From Eremomyces bilateralis CBS 781.70 (taxonomy: Eukaryota > Ascomycota > Dothideomycetes > Eremomycetales > Eremomycetaceae): 64,000 nucleotides of DNA. The stretch spans positions 370,571-434,570 of the forward strand of contig NW_022985068.1 in NCBI RefSeq assembly GCF_010015585.1. Direction: 5' to 3'. A model generated the notes under the pieces. That model was not told where the DNA came from and did not search any database. It was given only the letters and a program-made list of their open reading frames with translations. Positions 24,701-36,400 of the stretch are shown here, piece after piece; within the stretch, counting starts at the first letter, position 1, and each line of letters opens with the position of its first letter. Made by a program: the position numbers and the translations under genes.

Positions 24701-26233
24701 TCACATAAACAGAGACAGTTTGCCACTCCCGTTCCCCCCCGCTACCCAATCGCGCGTCGGATGGAATTGCGCGACAGCCGGGACGGCGGTGATGCTGTCG
24801 TGGCCCAACTGTGCCAATTGCTCGCCCTTGCTGGTGTAGATATCGATGAACCGGTCCATGTTCCCAATACAGAATCGCTGAACGCCATCTTGCGGATCCG
24901 CCTGCCACTGCGCACGCAAGATCGTCACCCATCTCCCCGTTTGATTGTTGTGCTTCACAACGGTCGTCGGCTCCATCTTTTCTTCGGACAGAGTATGACC
25001 GGCCGACCACTTTGCGCACGCTCCGAAATCGTAGATCTTCACGGTGTCGTCGTAGGATGCGGTTGCGACCTGCCCCACGGAATTGAACGACGCGTGCGAA
25101 ACGCTCAGCCGATTGGCATGCTCCCCAACCAACGCAGGAAGGGACTTGCTGATCTTCCGTAAGTCCCACAATTTCATCGTGCGGTCGAGAGATGCGGTCG
25201 CCAGGAAGTGCGGCTTATTCGGATGCACGGAGAACCCGCCGATTTTCTTCTCGGAGAGCTGGTAGAGCGCGTTCGTCTCGGACATCGGGGTGCGAAGGTC
25301 GTGCATCCCGAATTCGCCGTCGAGGGTCGAGAAGTAGAGAAGGTTCGGATCGCTCTTCACTAATTGAAGCCCTGATATCGCATTCTCCACCTCCGGATCG
25401 GCGGGAGCGTATACTTCCGTCGCCACTCCTTTCACCAGATCCAGCACGCGGATCGATGAGTCGTAGGAAGCGGTATACAGATTATTGGAATCTGCCGGCC
25501 CTATTTGCATAGCACAGATGGTCCTTGTGTGGATTTTGAAGGTGGTCACGGCAATGGGAGCCTCCTCCACCTCGTCGTCGTCATCATCCTCTGCTTTGAT
25601 ATCGGCGGGACGCTCCTGAGCGCCGTCGAACAGTCCCAGATTCCCCAACTTATCGCCCGCAAAAACCAGCGGCTTCTCCGGATTGGGATGAAACGTGAGC
25701 GAATACACCCGCTCCGGCGTCAGCTTAATCCGATTCGGCTCGACGTCCCCCCACAGCGTCAGCCCCATCATCCGCTCCCGCAACTCCCTCAAGCCCCCAT
25801 CCGCCGTCTCTTTGACATCGTCCACCGTGAACGTCCGCTGAAACTGCTCCGGAAAACCCCCATCCCACCCCGTCCCTCCTACATTCACATCCACCAATTT
25901 TAACTCCCCACTCACCCTCATCCGCTTCGCCCGCTCTGCCGCCCGCCTCCCGTCATCGATCTCCTCCATCTTCCGCTTCGCGGCCTCGCTATCTGCGCCG
26001 ATCCCGCGAAGGCGCGATGACACGCGTCGCGGAACAACTTCCTCCTTCTCTTTCTTCGGAGCTGTCTTGCGCTTCGAGGATGACGGGGCGGTGGGTTTAT
26101 TCGGACGCGACGGGCCCAGGCCGGCGGACGCAGCGTCGAGGGCGAGGGAGCGAAGGAGGGCTTGGTTTTGGGCGATTTTTTCTTGGCGCTGGCGCTCGTA
26201 GTCGCTGATGGGGGTGGTGGAGGCGCGGGCCAT
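24701..26233 (-). CDS. CMR1: WD40 protein CMR1 (DNA damage-binding, WDR76/DDB2-like)
   Basis: Cmr1 is a nuclear WD40 protein linked to DNA replication stress, chromatin and protein quality control in yeast. The uninterrupted frame encodes 510 residues. The start at 26233 was chosen because the family begins with a motif like SDYERQRQEKIAQNQALLRSL directly after it; the frame also stays open 36 codons upstream to an earlier ATG at 26341. Residues about 40-120 are Lys/Arg-rich and likely bind nucleic acid or serve for nuclear import. Seven WD-type blades extend from about 185 to the end; visible units include VYSLTFHPNPEKPLVFAGD, KIHTRTICAMQI, SASYDSSIRVLDL-like and FLATASLDRTMKLWDLRK. The C-terminal blade HPTRDWVAGGNGSGKLSLF closes the propeller. 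It converges with allantoicase and is followed upstream by the kinetochore gene on the same strand. Confidence 0.93.
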   Translation of the reverse strand: MARASTTPISDYERQRQEKIAQNQALLRSLALDAASAGLGPSRPNKPTAPSSSKRKTAPKKEKEEVVPRRVSSRLRGIGADSEAAKRKMEEIDDGRRAAERAKRMRVSGELKLVDVNVGGTGWDGGFPEQFQRTFTVDDVKETADGGLRELRERMMGLTLWGDVEPNRIKLTPERVYSLTFHPNPEKPLVFAGDKLGNLGLFDGAQERPADIKAEDDDDDEVEEAPIAVTTFKIHTRTICAMQIGPADSNNLYTASYDSSIRVLDLVKGVATEVYAPADPEVENAISGLQLVKSDPNLLYFSTLDGEFGMHDLRTPMSETNALYQLSEKKIGGFSVHPNKPHFLATASLDRTMKLWDLRKISKSLPALVGEHANRLSVSHASFNSVGQVATASYDDTVKIYDFGACAKWSAGHTLSEEKMEPTTVVKHNNQTGRWVTILRAQWQADPQDGVQRFCIGNMDRFIDIYTSKGEQLAQLGHDSITAVPAVAQFHPTRDWVAGGNGSGKLSLFM

Positions 26234-26906
26234 GATGGCGAAGGAGTGTGGTCGAATTGTAATGGTATATGGTTGTTGGGGCTGTTGAAGGAGAATTGGG
26301 ACGGAAGCCAACGGTTGATGAATTATTGGCGACGACGCCACGCCAGACGGACGCGTTGACGCGCGCGATCACGTGGTGACAAATAGAACCAAAATCGATA
26401 TCACGATCTAACAAAGCCACTGTATTATTATGCTAATATTAGATGACGGAGCAGCAAGATGATATCTCTTTACAAGCTATGGTACATACGATGCTGTCTC
26501 CCTCTATAGACCATAAATATTGATGCTCAATCTGCACCTTCCACCACTCCGATTGCACCGTCGACTTCCTCGAACGAGCGCATCCTTATAGCATTCTTGA
26601 CTCATCCTCTCATACTCTCTAGACACGGTAGCATTTGGGAGCCCCCAGACAGAGTCACTGAAGGTGCCGCGCCTCTGCAACCGCTTCTAGGCGTTTTTGT
26701 CGCTGAGTGACATGGCCAGATACCTACTCCCTTCCTCCGGATGCAGGCAACCTCCATCGTCCACGTCCTTCTCGCCCGAGGGATATTGTATTCGCCAGTC
26801 TCCCACCTTCATTCTCCGCGGCATTTCCGCCTTTGACAGATCCCACCCGTTCTTCTCTACACAGCATTCATTTCAAACCAATTAACCCATTCCAACCAAT
26901 GCCCCC
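26234..26906. other. Spacer upstream of CMR1, downstream of Mis14 gene
   Basis: It should contain the CMR1 promoter and the Mis14 3' UTR. No coding sequence is recognised. Confidence 0.5.
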
Positions 26907-27781
26907 TCACCCACCCTCACCCTTCAACCCCACCACATGCCCCCCCACCCTCCCCGCCCTCTCTACCCTCCCTACCGTCTCCGTCAACCCCCCCTTCAAC
27001 TCCACCAACCCCCCCGTCCCCACCTCCCACATCTCTGCCACCTCCTCGCCGCGCGCCGGTTCCGTCAACGCCAGCCGCTCGCCCTTCGCGTCCTCTATCA
27101 TCGTCTCCTGCTGCGCGGCGAGTTGTTGGTCCTGCTGTTCGCGGCGCGCGAGGAGTTGCGTCTGGTAGGTGTGTGCGACAGGGTGGGGCCCGGTGCGCCG
27201 GAGGTCGGCGAGTTTAGTGGTGAGGGATTCTTTAGTGGATTCGAGGGCGCGGATGCGGTCGGCGAGGCGGGTGTCGAGGGGTTCGAATTCTAGGGTGGGA
27301 GCTGTGGTTAGCTTGATGTTGGGAAGGGTATTATGTGCATTGCCTAGATAGCAATTGTAGTAGTACGCCCCGCTTCCGAGTGGTCCTCGCAGCGTCTATC
27401 GTGGTAGTGGAGGTAAAGAGAGAAGAAATGAAGGCAGAAGTACCTTCACCCTGATCCTGCGGCTTAATCCCATCCTTTTCATCCATCCCATTCACCGTAA
27501 CATTCGCCCTAACTCCCTCGAACGTCGTCCGAACATACTATCCACTCACATGTCAGCTCTTCCATCCACATCCAATTCCCCGCCTATTTCTTCCTTTCGG
27601 CCCCACCTACCTCATCAATCAACCCCTCCACCTTCTTCCTCAACTCGTCCTCCCCCTCCGGTGCCGCGCTGGGCGGCAGCGCATGGTCGATCTTCTGGCT
27701 GGCGGCGCGGCGGACGTTGGATTCGATGTAGGCGAGGTCGGCGGGGGATTGGAGGTCGATTTTGCGGAAGGTGGGGTCCAT
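26907..27781 (-). CDS. Kinetochore protein Mis14/Nsl1 (MIND/Mis12 complex)
   Basis: Mis14 (Nsl1) is one of four subunits of the Mis12/MIND complex that links the inner centromere to the Ndc80 microtubule-binding complex. Minus-strand exons are 27781-27611, 27537-27444 and 27301-26907, giving 219 residues, the expected size. The diagnostic N-terminus reads RKIDLQSPADLAYI, followed by DHALPPSA, a helix ending KVEGLIDE joined by splicing to YVRTTFEGVRANVTVNGMD. A second block, FEPLDTRLADRIRALEST, starts a coiled-coil region at about 95-165. The last 50 residues are Gly/Glu/Val-rich and less conserved. Intron two is about 142 nt and contains the branch-like GCTAACC just before the acceptor. The assignment rests on remembered resemblance to Aspergillus Mis14 sequences and is quite specific at the N-terminus. 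Confidence 0.85.
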
Positions 27782-28658
27782 GGTGGATTGTATTCCGAGG
27801 TGTATAGGTTGAAATGCAAAAGGCGATGGAGAGCGGATTGCAGTTGGTTAAGTATGCTGAGGTTGTGGTGAGTTGATGGTTGATATTTGGCATTGTTTTG
27901 ATGCGAACCAGAGGTGCAGGGATGATGGGCTAGTTATGCAGGGGTCCCTGTCATGTCGACAATGAGGGGTCTCTAGATGCCTTGCTGCCTTCCTGCCTTG
28001 AGATGCGGGGCGGTGCTAGGCCCGCTGGTGGCTTCAGGGCCGCATATATCGAGCACAACTCAGGGGACTCCTGCTGCACGACGCCGGGTGAATTCGGCGA
28101 TCAGTATCCGGGCGATATCTATGCCACGAAATAAGGTACCAGTATCCTAAGATGGAATATGATAAGGAATTATGACTGAAATGAGATACAGCGGCCTAGA
28201 ACAGTCCGATGGCAGGCCTATATTATCTCAAAGACAACGAGTTCCGACGAAAGCTGAGTGAAGATAGAATCCATACCATGCCTCACGAGTTCAATATATT
28301 GCGGGGTACACGTCCTTTAAGCAATAAGGAGAGATATCCCACGAAGCCATGAATCTCCCCTTTGTATCCGTATCCGTATCCGTATCCTTCTCCATCCTCA
28401 TAACCCAATCCCAAAAACGCCCCGATTCCCAAACCTATAAGCCTGACTCCGTAATCCGTATAATCAAATAAACACCCCCATATCCGTATCGAGCCAATCC
28501 GACCGGCTCGGCTCGCTGACGCCGTGGCTCTGCAAAAGGAATGTCATGATTCACGTCATCCCCCCTCCTTCCTGCTCGGATGAGTCCAGAAAGTGTTCCC
28601 GCGTGTGTATGTGTTTGTGTATGTACTCGGGATGGAGTTCCATGATCGCGTGGATCCG
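27782..28658. other. Spacer between Mis14 and the 131-residue protein gene
   Basis: It holds the Mis14 promoter and the upstream gene's 3' UTR. A short tandem repeat lies inside at 28364-28387. No coding sequence is recognised. Confidence 0.5.
28364..28387. repeat. Hexanucleotide microsatellite (GTATCC)4
   Basis: Four exact tandem copies of GTATCC are visible, with a related TATCCGTATC at 28481-28490. It is a likely length-variable marker; no function is implied. Confidence 0.85.
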
Positions 28659-29319
28659 TTATGAGGGGAGATATGACGCGGCTTCCTCGTCCGTGAGGAT
28701 GATGTCGGTGACGGGGTCTTGCTTGTGTTCGAGCTCGGTGGAGTCACGCTCGGCGTAGGAGGGAAGGAAGATGTCTACGGTGGGTGGACGTGTTAGAGTC
28801 GTGGTTGCTAGTGGGGTGGAGTGTGGTGGGCCTAGCACGTAGACAGAATGAAGCATCAAGCCAGGTGCAAGGTCGATTAGGGGATGAATTACCTTGGTTC
28901 CAGTCGAATCCTTGAGATGCCTTGACGCAGGTAATCTAGGAACTTGTTAGCCATCGTATGAAATGAACCGACAATTCCAAATCAACTCACTAATCTCGGT
29001 GCATCCGGATGTCCAACATTCACAACCGTATGCTCAGCCTTCGAGAAAGCGGCGCCTAGATCGAACCCCCGTTAGCTCCAAGTCGCTATCTCCCGTCTAC
29101 AAAAATTGACAATGCCATCATTAAGGAAATCGAACAATAGTACGTACTCAAGAAACTCGGAGTCCGCTGATGTGATCCCCGGTACGGCGACCCCCCCGCG
29201 CTGCTCGACAGGGAGAAATCCGATGAGGAGCCACTGCTGGAGCTGGCTCCGGGTTGTGTAACGGGGATGGAAGGGGGACGGGTGGATTTACGTTGGGGGA
29301 TCTGGATAGAGGAGGACAT
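28659..29319 (-). CDS. Small conserved-looking fungal protein, function unknown
   Basis: Four exons on the minus strand (29319-29148, 29055-28991, 28935-28893, 28774-28659) join in phase to give 131 residues. The N-terminal 58 residues are Ser-rich with Pro and basic residues and end in RTPSFLS. The rest is compact: EHTVVNVGHPDAPRLITC, then SQGFDWNQDIFLPSY, and an acidic end with DPVTDIILTDEEAASYLPS. I recall similar short uncharacterised proteins in other filamentous ascomycetes, but no named domain. The splice sites are canonical (GTACGT, GTGAGT, GTAATT donors), and every junction falls inside the motif-like segments, which supports the model. No membrane span or signal peptide is present. 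No function is proposed. Confidence 0.75.
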
Positions 29320-30753
29320 TGTGGGGGGTGGTGGTCGGAGCTAATAGTACTGGGGGGGAAGGTCCTGGAAGAAACTAGGGCGGATTCTGTCGGTACAGTT
29401 CTGGAGCTCGATGGAGTGTAAAATGTGAATGAGGCTCTTTGTCAAGGCAGCAGTGAATGAACTACGGCTGGTGAAAGAGTGCAGGGTAGCGGTGACCCTC
29501 TCTCATGCACTGCAAGAAGATCCAAAGGATGATCGACTGGTAATGTAGCTGGAATCTGTGAAAGAAGATGGCGATTTGAAGTGGGAAAGGAGGAAGTCAA
29601 GTGCAGGTCGGATGGTGTTTGGGACCGATGGCAGGTGATAACTAAGGGTTGAGGGATGAGAGCTTTGGATATTTGGGTTCCGGTTCCTTTCATGCAGCCT
29701 CACTGCCAACTGTAAGCTCCAATGAGGGCGATGCCTGGGATGACTCCATCACTTGATTTACTACCGCCATTCACGGAACAAGAGTGCCGAAAGGGCTCTG
29801 TTGCTGGTGACTCAGTTGAGTCAGAACTGCACTGCCTTGCCCGTGCCAACACGTCACAGTCAGAACAGCTAGAAAAGGGGGCAGGGTAATTAATCGTAGC
29901 TTGGTGGTGGGTATGAACGAGGATCTGAATCCCCGTTTAAAATCAATTGGAGGATATTGCATCTGGGGAATCGGACCCTATTCAGATGGTCATATATAAC
30001 AGCGAGAACAATCGGCCGCTTTTCCATTGTCTCCTCCGCATAATAGGAGATGACTAGGAAACTAAGAAAAACCCCACTTGAACTTCAAATCAAGTGTTTC
30101 CATGATATTACTACTAACTCGCTCACTAGCTAAATCGTACATTAATCCATTCATCCGTCTCTTCCGTCCTCTCATCCCCAATCCCTTCATCAACGCACAA
30201 AAACACCATTTCCAACCCGCGAACGGAGAAGCGGACGTACCCAAAAACAACGCCATCCCACACCCGACGCGCGGAATCGATGGCGGGCGATAATAATAAT
30301 CAAGAGCAATTCCACCGCAGGAATCCAATCCACCGCATCGCGAAAGCCTGCCAGCAAGCTCGCAGGCAGCCCACGCTCCCCTTCCGAGCGACCCGACTTT
30401 GGTCGACCATCAACGAGAGGGGATAAAGCGGCCTTACTATTTCTGAAGGGGTAGGAAGCAGCACGGCGTAGAAACGAACCAGAAGTCGTCGAAAGTGTGA
30501 GCGTATTACAAAGTTCTTCGAGGACACAAGAAGCAAGATCGAGGGGTGGAAGAACGATGGTGAAGATCCAAGGGGGTGGGTGAGTGTCGACTCGGTCCAT
30601 CTCCTCCCTTCCTCGAAGAACGTGCTAAAGGGGGTATATCGGAAAAGCGTCACGGCTCCTACCCATACTATCCGACCCCAAAAAACCGAAAAAGCGCAAT
30701 GACCAGGAAAGACGTGCAGGGATGTCGCCTCCATAAGCGGGAACGGCGAGCGT
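29320..30753. other. 1.4 kb spacer without a recognisable gene
   Basis: It lies between the start of the 131-residue protein gene and the end of the RasGAP gene, both on the minus strand. It should hold one promoter and the RasGAP 3' UTR. Open frames of up to 165 codons exist but have no motif or plausible composition. Confidence 0.5.
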
Positions 30754-33414
30754 TTATCGGCCCTTCTTCCGGGAGAAACGCTTATTGAGCAGCGCAAGCA
30801 CCTTGGTGACGTTGAACTGGACGTATTCCAGATCCAAGTCCTCCTGGTTATCTTTCTGCATCTCGAGGAGGTCGTCGAGCTTCAGGTCGAGTTCGAGTAA
30901 TCCGCGGTTGCGTCCTACAGGGTACCGTGGTTAGTAACTGTGGCGGAAGGAAGTAGAAATAAGATGGAATGCGCACCCTTGTAATGCAGCGAGATCACAA
31001 ACGTCCCTGGAAGCGGGCTCGTGAAGTTGAAGAAGATGTTCGCCCGCCGGTTCTCCGGCACGTTACTCTTCTGAATCACCCCCTCCTTCTCCAGCTGCTG
31101 ATGCGTGAACTTATACGGCCCCAGCACCTGCTGCTTCTGCTGCTTCCGCGTCTTCCCCTCACTCTGGCTGCGCACGTTATGCAGGTAGCTCTTGTACGTC
31201 TCCAGCTGCGACACGAGGTACGCGTTATGGTCGCGGATCGTCCGGAACACCTCTTCCAGCTTCCGCGACTCCTCGATGACCTTCTCCTTCATGCTACCGA
31301 GGTGCACGAGTTCCTGCTCCACTTCGTCGCGTAGGAGCGCGAACGCGTCGTCTTTATCGATCACACCCATGTCTTGCAGCTGGCTGAGGAGCTCCATGCT
31401 GCGGATGCCCTTCTTGACCATGACCGAGTCGTTCTTGGTGGTGGCGGCCGCTTCGGCGACGCGGTCGAGGCGGAGGGGTCGGCGGGTGACGGTGGTGCTG
31501 GGGGGGAGGCAGCGGAGGATCATGACGAAGGTGGATTTCGCTTCCATGAAGTACACTTCTTCTTGCGTGATGTCGAGGGCGGCGGTCACATCGTCTAGGG
31601 AGGTCTCCCATTTGCTGAAGAGGGGGAGCTTGATAACGCGGTTTTCTTTGCGGAGGAGTTGGGCCGGCGCGGCTCCGAGTTCGGCGAGGAGCTGGCTGAG
31701 ATGGGATGATTCGTCTTTGGACTGCAGGCGGGTTAGCAATTTATACCTCCAGACCAAAGGATTGACGAACCAGCTCGGCGATATGTTTCTCAAGAAGGGT
31801 ATGGGTGGCGTAGATTTCGTTGAGTGTAATGGACAGCTCGAGGTCGCGTTTCGAAAGTGCAACATAGTTATCCAGTTCCAAGCTCTCATAAAAATCTCCG
31901 ACCTCGCAGAGATCAAGCATGAACTTGTTGATCCGCTCCTTGTTTTTATGGATAAATGGTTGCAGCTTCACCATATAGGGCTCCTTGGCATATGATGGCT
32001 TGTTCGCCAGGTTTTGGAGCATCTTGGCAATCTGCAGGACATTAGCCTTGTCGTGCTTCAATGGTGAACGCAAGTCTTACATAGGTCAAGGTTCGTCGAG
32101 GGTTCTCCCCGGGGGTGTTGTCGATCAGCATGTATGAGCGAGGAGTGACGATGGCGGGATTGATGAATCGTAGGAAAAAGAAACCACCAATGAGCGTGCA
32201 AATGGTATGGTCTTGTGCATCGGGATACTTTCGTTTCGACAAACTGCGAATCTGCTTGCAGATCCACCGGATGCCGTACGGGGTCTCCTCGAGTCCATCG
32301 ATAATCGTTGTCAAGAATGAGGTGCCAATCTCCATCAATGTTGTCAGCCGGGGCGCGATGATCTGCTGAACCGTCTCATTCTCTGCAGCTTGTTCTTGCG
32401 TGACGCCTCTCGGTAGATGCGGTGGCAGGCTGCCTTGCTTGGCGTAGATCTCTTCCACCATTTTCTCGTATACTTTCAGAGGGTTGATCTCAAGATCTAG
32501 ATCTTTCAGTTGAATCAGCGCATTGATTCGGTCGGCGAGAACGGTCTTGAGGTAACTTTGGCCAGGGCCTCGGCGGGTATATGTGGTCATCATTCGAGAA
32601 ACGGGGGTGTTAGCGCGAAGGAGGGATGAGTAGTCGGAGGTATGGTCGAATTGGTAGGTTAAGACAGACTGCGTTGGTAAGTATTGCGCTCTTCTGATCA
32701 CTGGGACAACACATACTTGGAACATGGTCAACAGCAGATGCTCTTCGCGGCTCTCATACTGATTACCATAGATGGTGAACATGACGGTTTGAAGAAGGGA
32801 GTCGATTTCAGCCAAAGATACCAAGCGGCAGAGGTGGGCGATATGGCGCGGTTCGCATTGAAGGAGGAAGAGGAGATTGCCGTATTTCTGCGTCTTGTCG
32901 TCATTTGGGAAATGCCCTTCCTGAACCTCCATCGCATCGTCCAGATGGCTGGCCATCTCATCTCGCTGTATCCCTTGTCAATGTGGGTGTATGTGAATGG
33001 AATGCATGAATGCATACCTCCTCCAGCGCCATTCGATTCTGAATAAGAAGCGCAATTCGCGAATCCAGATATCGAACATCTTTCTCGAGCACGAAGTTCT
33101 TCTTCGATTGAGACGAAATCTTCGATTTGAGCTCGCGCAGAGCTTTCTGTGCTACATGACGAACAACGATTAGTGACCACATCCACCCAACGGGCATGGG
33201 GAATCAAACCTCGCGCCAAATCATCTTCAATCTCCAAATCCTTCTCCTTCGCGCTCATCGACAAGTATAAGGCCGTAACGGAATATCGCTTCGACTGGCG
33301 CACGGAGCGCGCACCATCGTGGGACGACATGGTGTTTTGCCGAGATACGGGATGGTAGGAGGATGAGGACGAGGTCGAAGCCCGCGATGGACCTTGAAGC
33401 GTGGCAACGGACAT
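30754..33414 (-). CDS. Ras GTPase-activating protein, IQGAP-type (GapA/Gap1/Sar1 family)
   Basis: This protein stimulates GTP hydrolysis by Ras and so limits Ras signalling in polarity and growth. Seven minus-strand exons (33414-33210, 33151-33018, 32956-32717, 32668-32081, 32031-31771, 31721-30977, 30914-30754) give 777 residues. A Ser-rich N-terminus and a short coiled coil (about 60-125) precede the RasGAP domain at about 165-480. That domain contains [13 protein letters not shown], with R211 in the arginine-finger position, and the hallmark [14 protein letters not shown] at about 358-371. A RasGAP_C domain follows at about 560-735, ending with [17 protein letters not shown] and coiled coil. 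It has no IQ motifs or calponin domain, unlike full IQGAPs. Introns are 48-62 nt; the 48-nt intron at 32669-32716 is a multiple of three and has no stop. Its promoter faces the 3.7 kb gene-free stretch. Confidence 0.93.
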
Positions 33415-36400
33415 AACTTATTTATGCGCCGTCGATGGGACAATTGACGTGTTGACAGACGACTCGTCGGATTGCGCTGCAGAATTGAAGCTGCCGATGG
33501 TGGCAGACTTCGACTCCCTGGAGGGGAGCTCTGGCAACGTGGATTGTTGGGTTGAGTTCGGTAATAGCGGTGTGCGCTTGTACTCGTATAGTATGTTCGT
33601 GCAGGTAGAAATGCTGTCGTTACCGTTGTAGGTTTGTAGTCGGCAGTCTTTGGAGGGGTCTGAGGTGAGTTCGTGATGTTGTCGTGGACGATTATAATCG
33701 TGTTATCCACTCAAGCTTGTCGATGTCCACCGGGTTACAGCAAGACTGGGGCCACAGTGAGGGGAAGTTGCTGACAATAACAGGGCCGTGCAAGTGTTTC
33801 ACGAGTCAGATCCGGATGGCGCAAGAGGAACAGATGCGCGAATGGGAAGGCGAAGTAAGCTTGCTCTCCTCGTGGACGGTTGCGGCAATCGGAATCGTCG
33901 TTGGTCGAGGTGCTCGTGAATGAGAGGGAGAGAGCCCCAGTCGAGGCAATATGAGAGGTATCCAATCGTCGAGTGGCGGGTAACAGTGCCTGTCCCTGTA
34001 GTTGCAGCGTCGCAAGGCAGTCAATCAATTTGAGTGCTAGACCGCTGGCGAAGGGGTGGATCTGAAACCCCAATTACACGTCGAAGGAGATGGCGATAAG
34101 ATTGAGGATAGAGTAGGAGTGAGGATGGAGGGTAAGTTAGAGATGCGTATTGGACGGAGTTGGTGTAAGTAAAAAGGAGGGATGCTCGAGGTGGAGGAGT
34201 AAAAAGTGATGGCTGAAACGATATGGGGACGGGGAAGGGCTGGCGGGAGCTCACGGCACCAGTAGGGGGGGACAGTAGGGTTTGGTGGAAGGTATTGACT
34301 ATTGAGGGAAGATGAGGAGAAATGCTTAATATTATGCAGGAGAATTGGAAATTCGGAGTTCCTGAACGACATGGAGAGCGGCGCCAGGTGGGGATTACTC
34401 AGGAACACCCGCTCTTGGAATACATACACATTACCTACGCCCTGGGCTACGGTAGTCGTGGGTAGGTAGCGTCACAGGGAGTAGCTAGTACCTAGGATAG
34501 TTCCCATTCATGTTGAATTTTTAGTATTATTTACTCCATTATTGCAGCACGGGAGGGACGCTAATAGAAACCGACGCTCTTCTGTGACACGGCAGAACAC
34601 CAATATCATGGGATGGACACAACCCCCTCCATGACAACCTGATCCGTGATCACTGCCCTGATATCCTGCTTGCCCTACCACGTAACAACAGGAGACTACA
34701 GGTACTAATCCAAGGCATGATCACAGTGACTCTATCTTTCTCGAGTATTCTCCCTCTCTGCCATTGTGCCCCATTGTTCTAATTTCCTCCCTATTCGCAA
34801 GCGACACACAATAATCGGAAATCCATACCCACAATGATGCCGCCACACGCGGGACGTCTCCGATGGTCGGTGGGGCATCGTGGAGAGCAAGCGGGGAATT
34901 TCGTTGCATCCAAAGTGGGCTAATCTCGAGGAGATCGGGGCTTGCGCAAAACCCACCAACCCGCAAACTCGCGAAAAAGAAAGGAATACTCCGTATTCAA
35001 CAATAGATCGGGGATGGTGGACTGTTTGCGACATGCATCTGCCCTTTGGTAAATCGCCCCATTCAACCCACGAGGCCACGACATCATCCCTCGCGGGTGA
35101 TAAGACAGTAGGTAATCCACAGGGGATGGGCAAAAAGCTGATGGCGATTCCTTCCATTGGCTTTGCTTGTTGATCTCCAGTCCAACACCCATCATGACCT
35201 GGCTGCGTTTCACAAAGGTGGATTACTGATTAGTCGTTTTGTCGGTTGGAGAGAGTCGGGAAGATGGTTGATCCATCTGACCAGATCCCATAATATAATG
35301 CATCAATTAAGATGATGCTCGCCCTAGGTATCACTCTGCACACTGCAGGCTGCAGTCTGCACATATTACTGCACCCTGAGTCCCCAAGCATCCGGTCGGC
35401 CGAACGATTCTGGTCGCTCTTACCTCTCGGGACTCGAGAGTCAAAGACGCCATCCTCAAGATGGTGGTGGACTGTTGGCTTCCAGCTAGGAATGGATGGA
35501 CATCCCAGAGATACCTATTCTTGAATCTATCGCATGATGAATGACGGTGACGGATATGGATACACATGCAAAGAGGGGGCACCGACCATCCTCTGATCCA
35601 TCATCCCCTCTCCCTCTCCCTACCGAGCAAGCCAGCTGAACAGCGGCATACCGTCTGTATCGAGCAACGCGTGCCTGGAATCGCAGCTCAATTGGGAAAG
35701 GGGCGCCCTTCGGCAGCCCAGCAGCCGAGCGCCATGCTGCCACTTCGATATGCACCTGAAAATCTACCAAACCGGGCTGCTCTTTTGGGTTTTTCGGCTC
35801 GTGTCGAGTACGGTTTGGGGGGATCGGATTGGACGGGACGAGACGTGAGGGGCGCGAGGGATGCATCCAAGAGTTGCGTGCATTGAAAGGATCTGAGATC
35901 AATGCATCACGCAGATGACAGACCGCGATCTTTTGTTTTTGTTAAGCCTTCCTGTCTCCCAATCGGCTCAATAGAGTAACTTATATCGATCAATCCATAT
36001 TCGATTAGAGATGGGCTAGTTACTCAAGAGATAAAACGTGAAACCTCGAGGCGGAGGGATCACGGTATGGGAATTAAGGGGTCCGTCGTCTGACCATCAG
36101 GAGTGGAGTTAAGGCGAGAGGAACAAGAAATGATCGACGCTTGTGTTGCATACATAGTACATAGTAGAGATCCGTCACGCCAAAATTTCCTTACCCTGGG
36201 CCCTGATGATTATTTGGTAGTTATTTAGATCGACTACCACCGCCTTCTCCATGATCTTTGATATTTCATCAACCCAGAGAGTGCAGCGCTGCGTGTAACT
36301 GTGGCACGACGTTAATATTGCCCCTGCCCAATGCCGACTAGCTAAGAAAGTTAATGCCTCCATCGACTGAGCATGTCTTTGTTCGGTAAACATATCCGTT

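Noticed and set aside
29035-29070. GGGGTTCGATCTAGG on the minus strand considered as a tRNA T-loop
   Set aside because: No anticodon arm or acceptor stem could be formed around it; it is the splice acceptor of the 131-residue protein gene. No tRNA gene was found anywhere in the window.
30190-30797. Minus-strand frames of 136-165 codons downstream of the RasGAP gene
   Set aside because: They overlap each other in different frames, overlap the RasGAP end and show no domain, so they are probably chance frames.
35300-35385. Repeated CTGCA/TGCAG words, considered as a tandem repeat
   Set aside because: The spacing is irregular and no unit is repeated cleanly; it looks like local composition.
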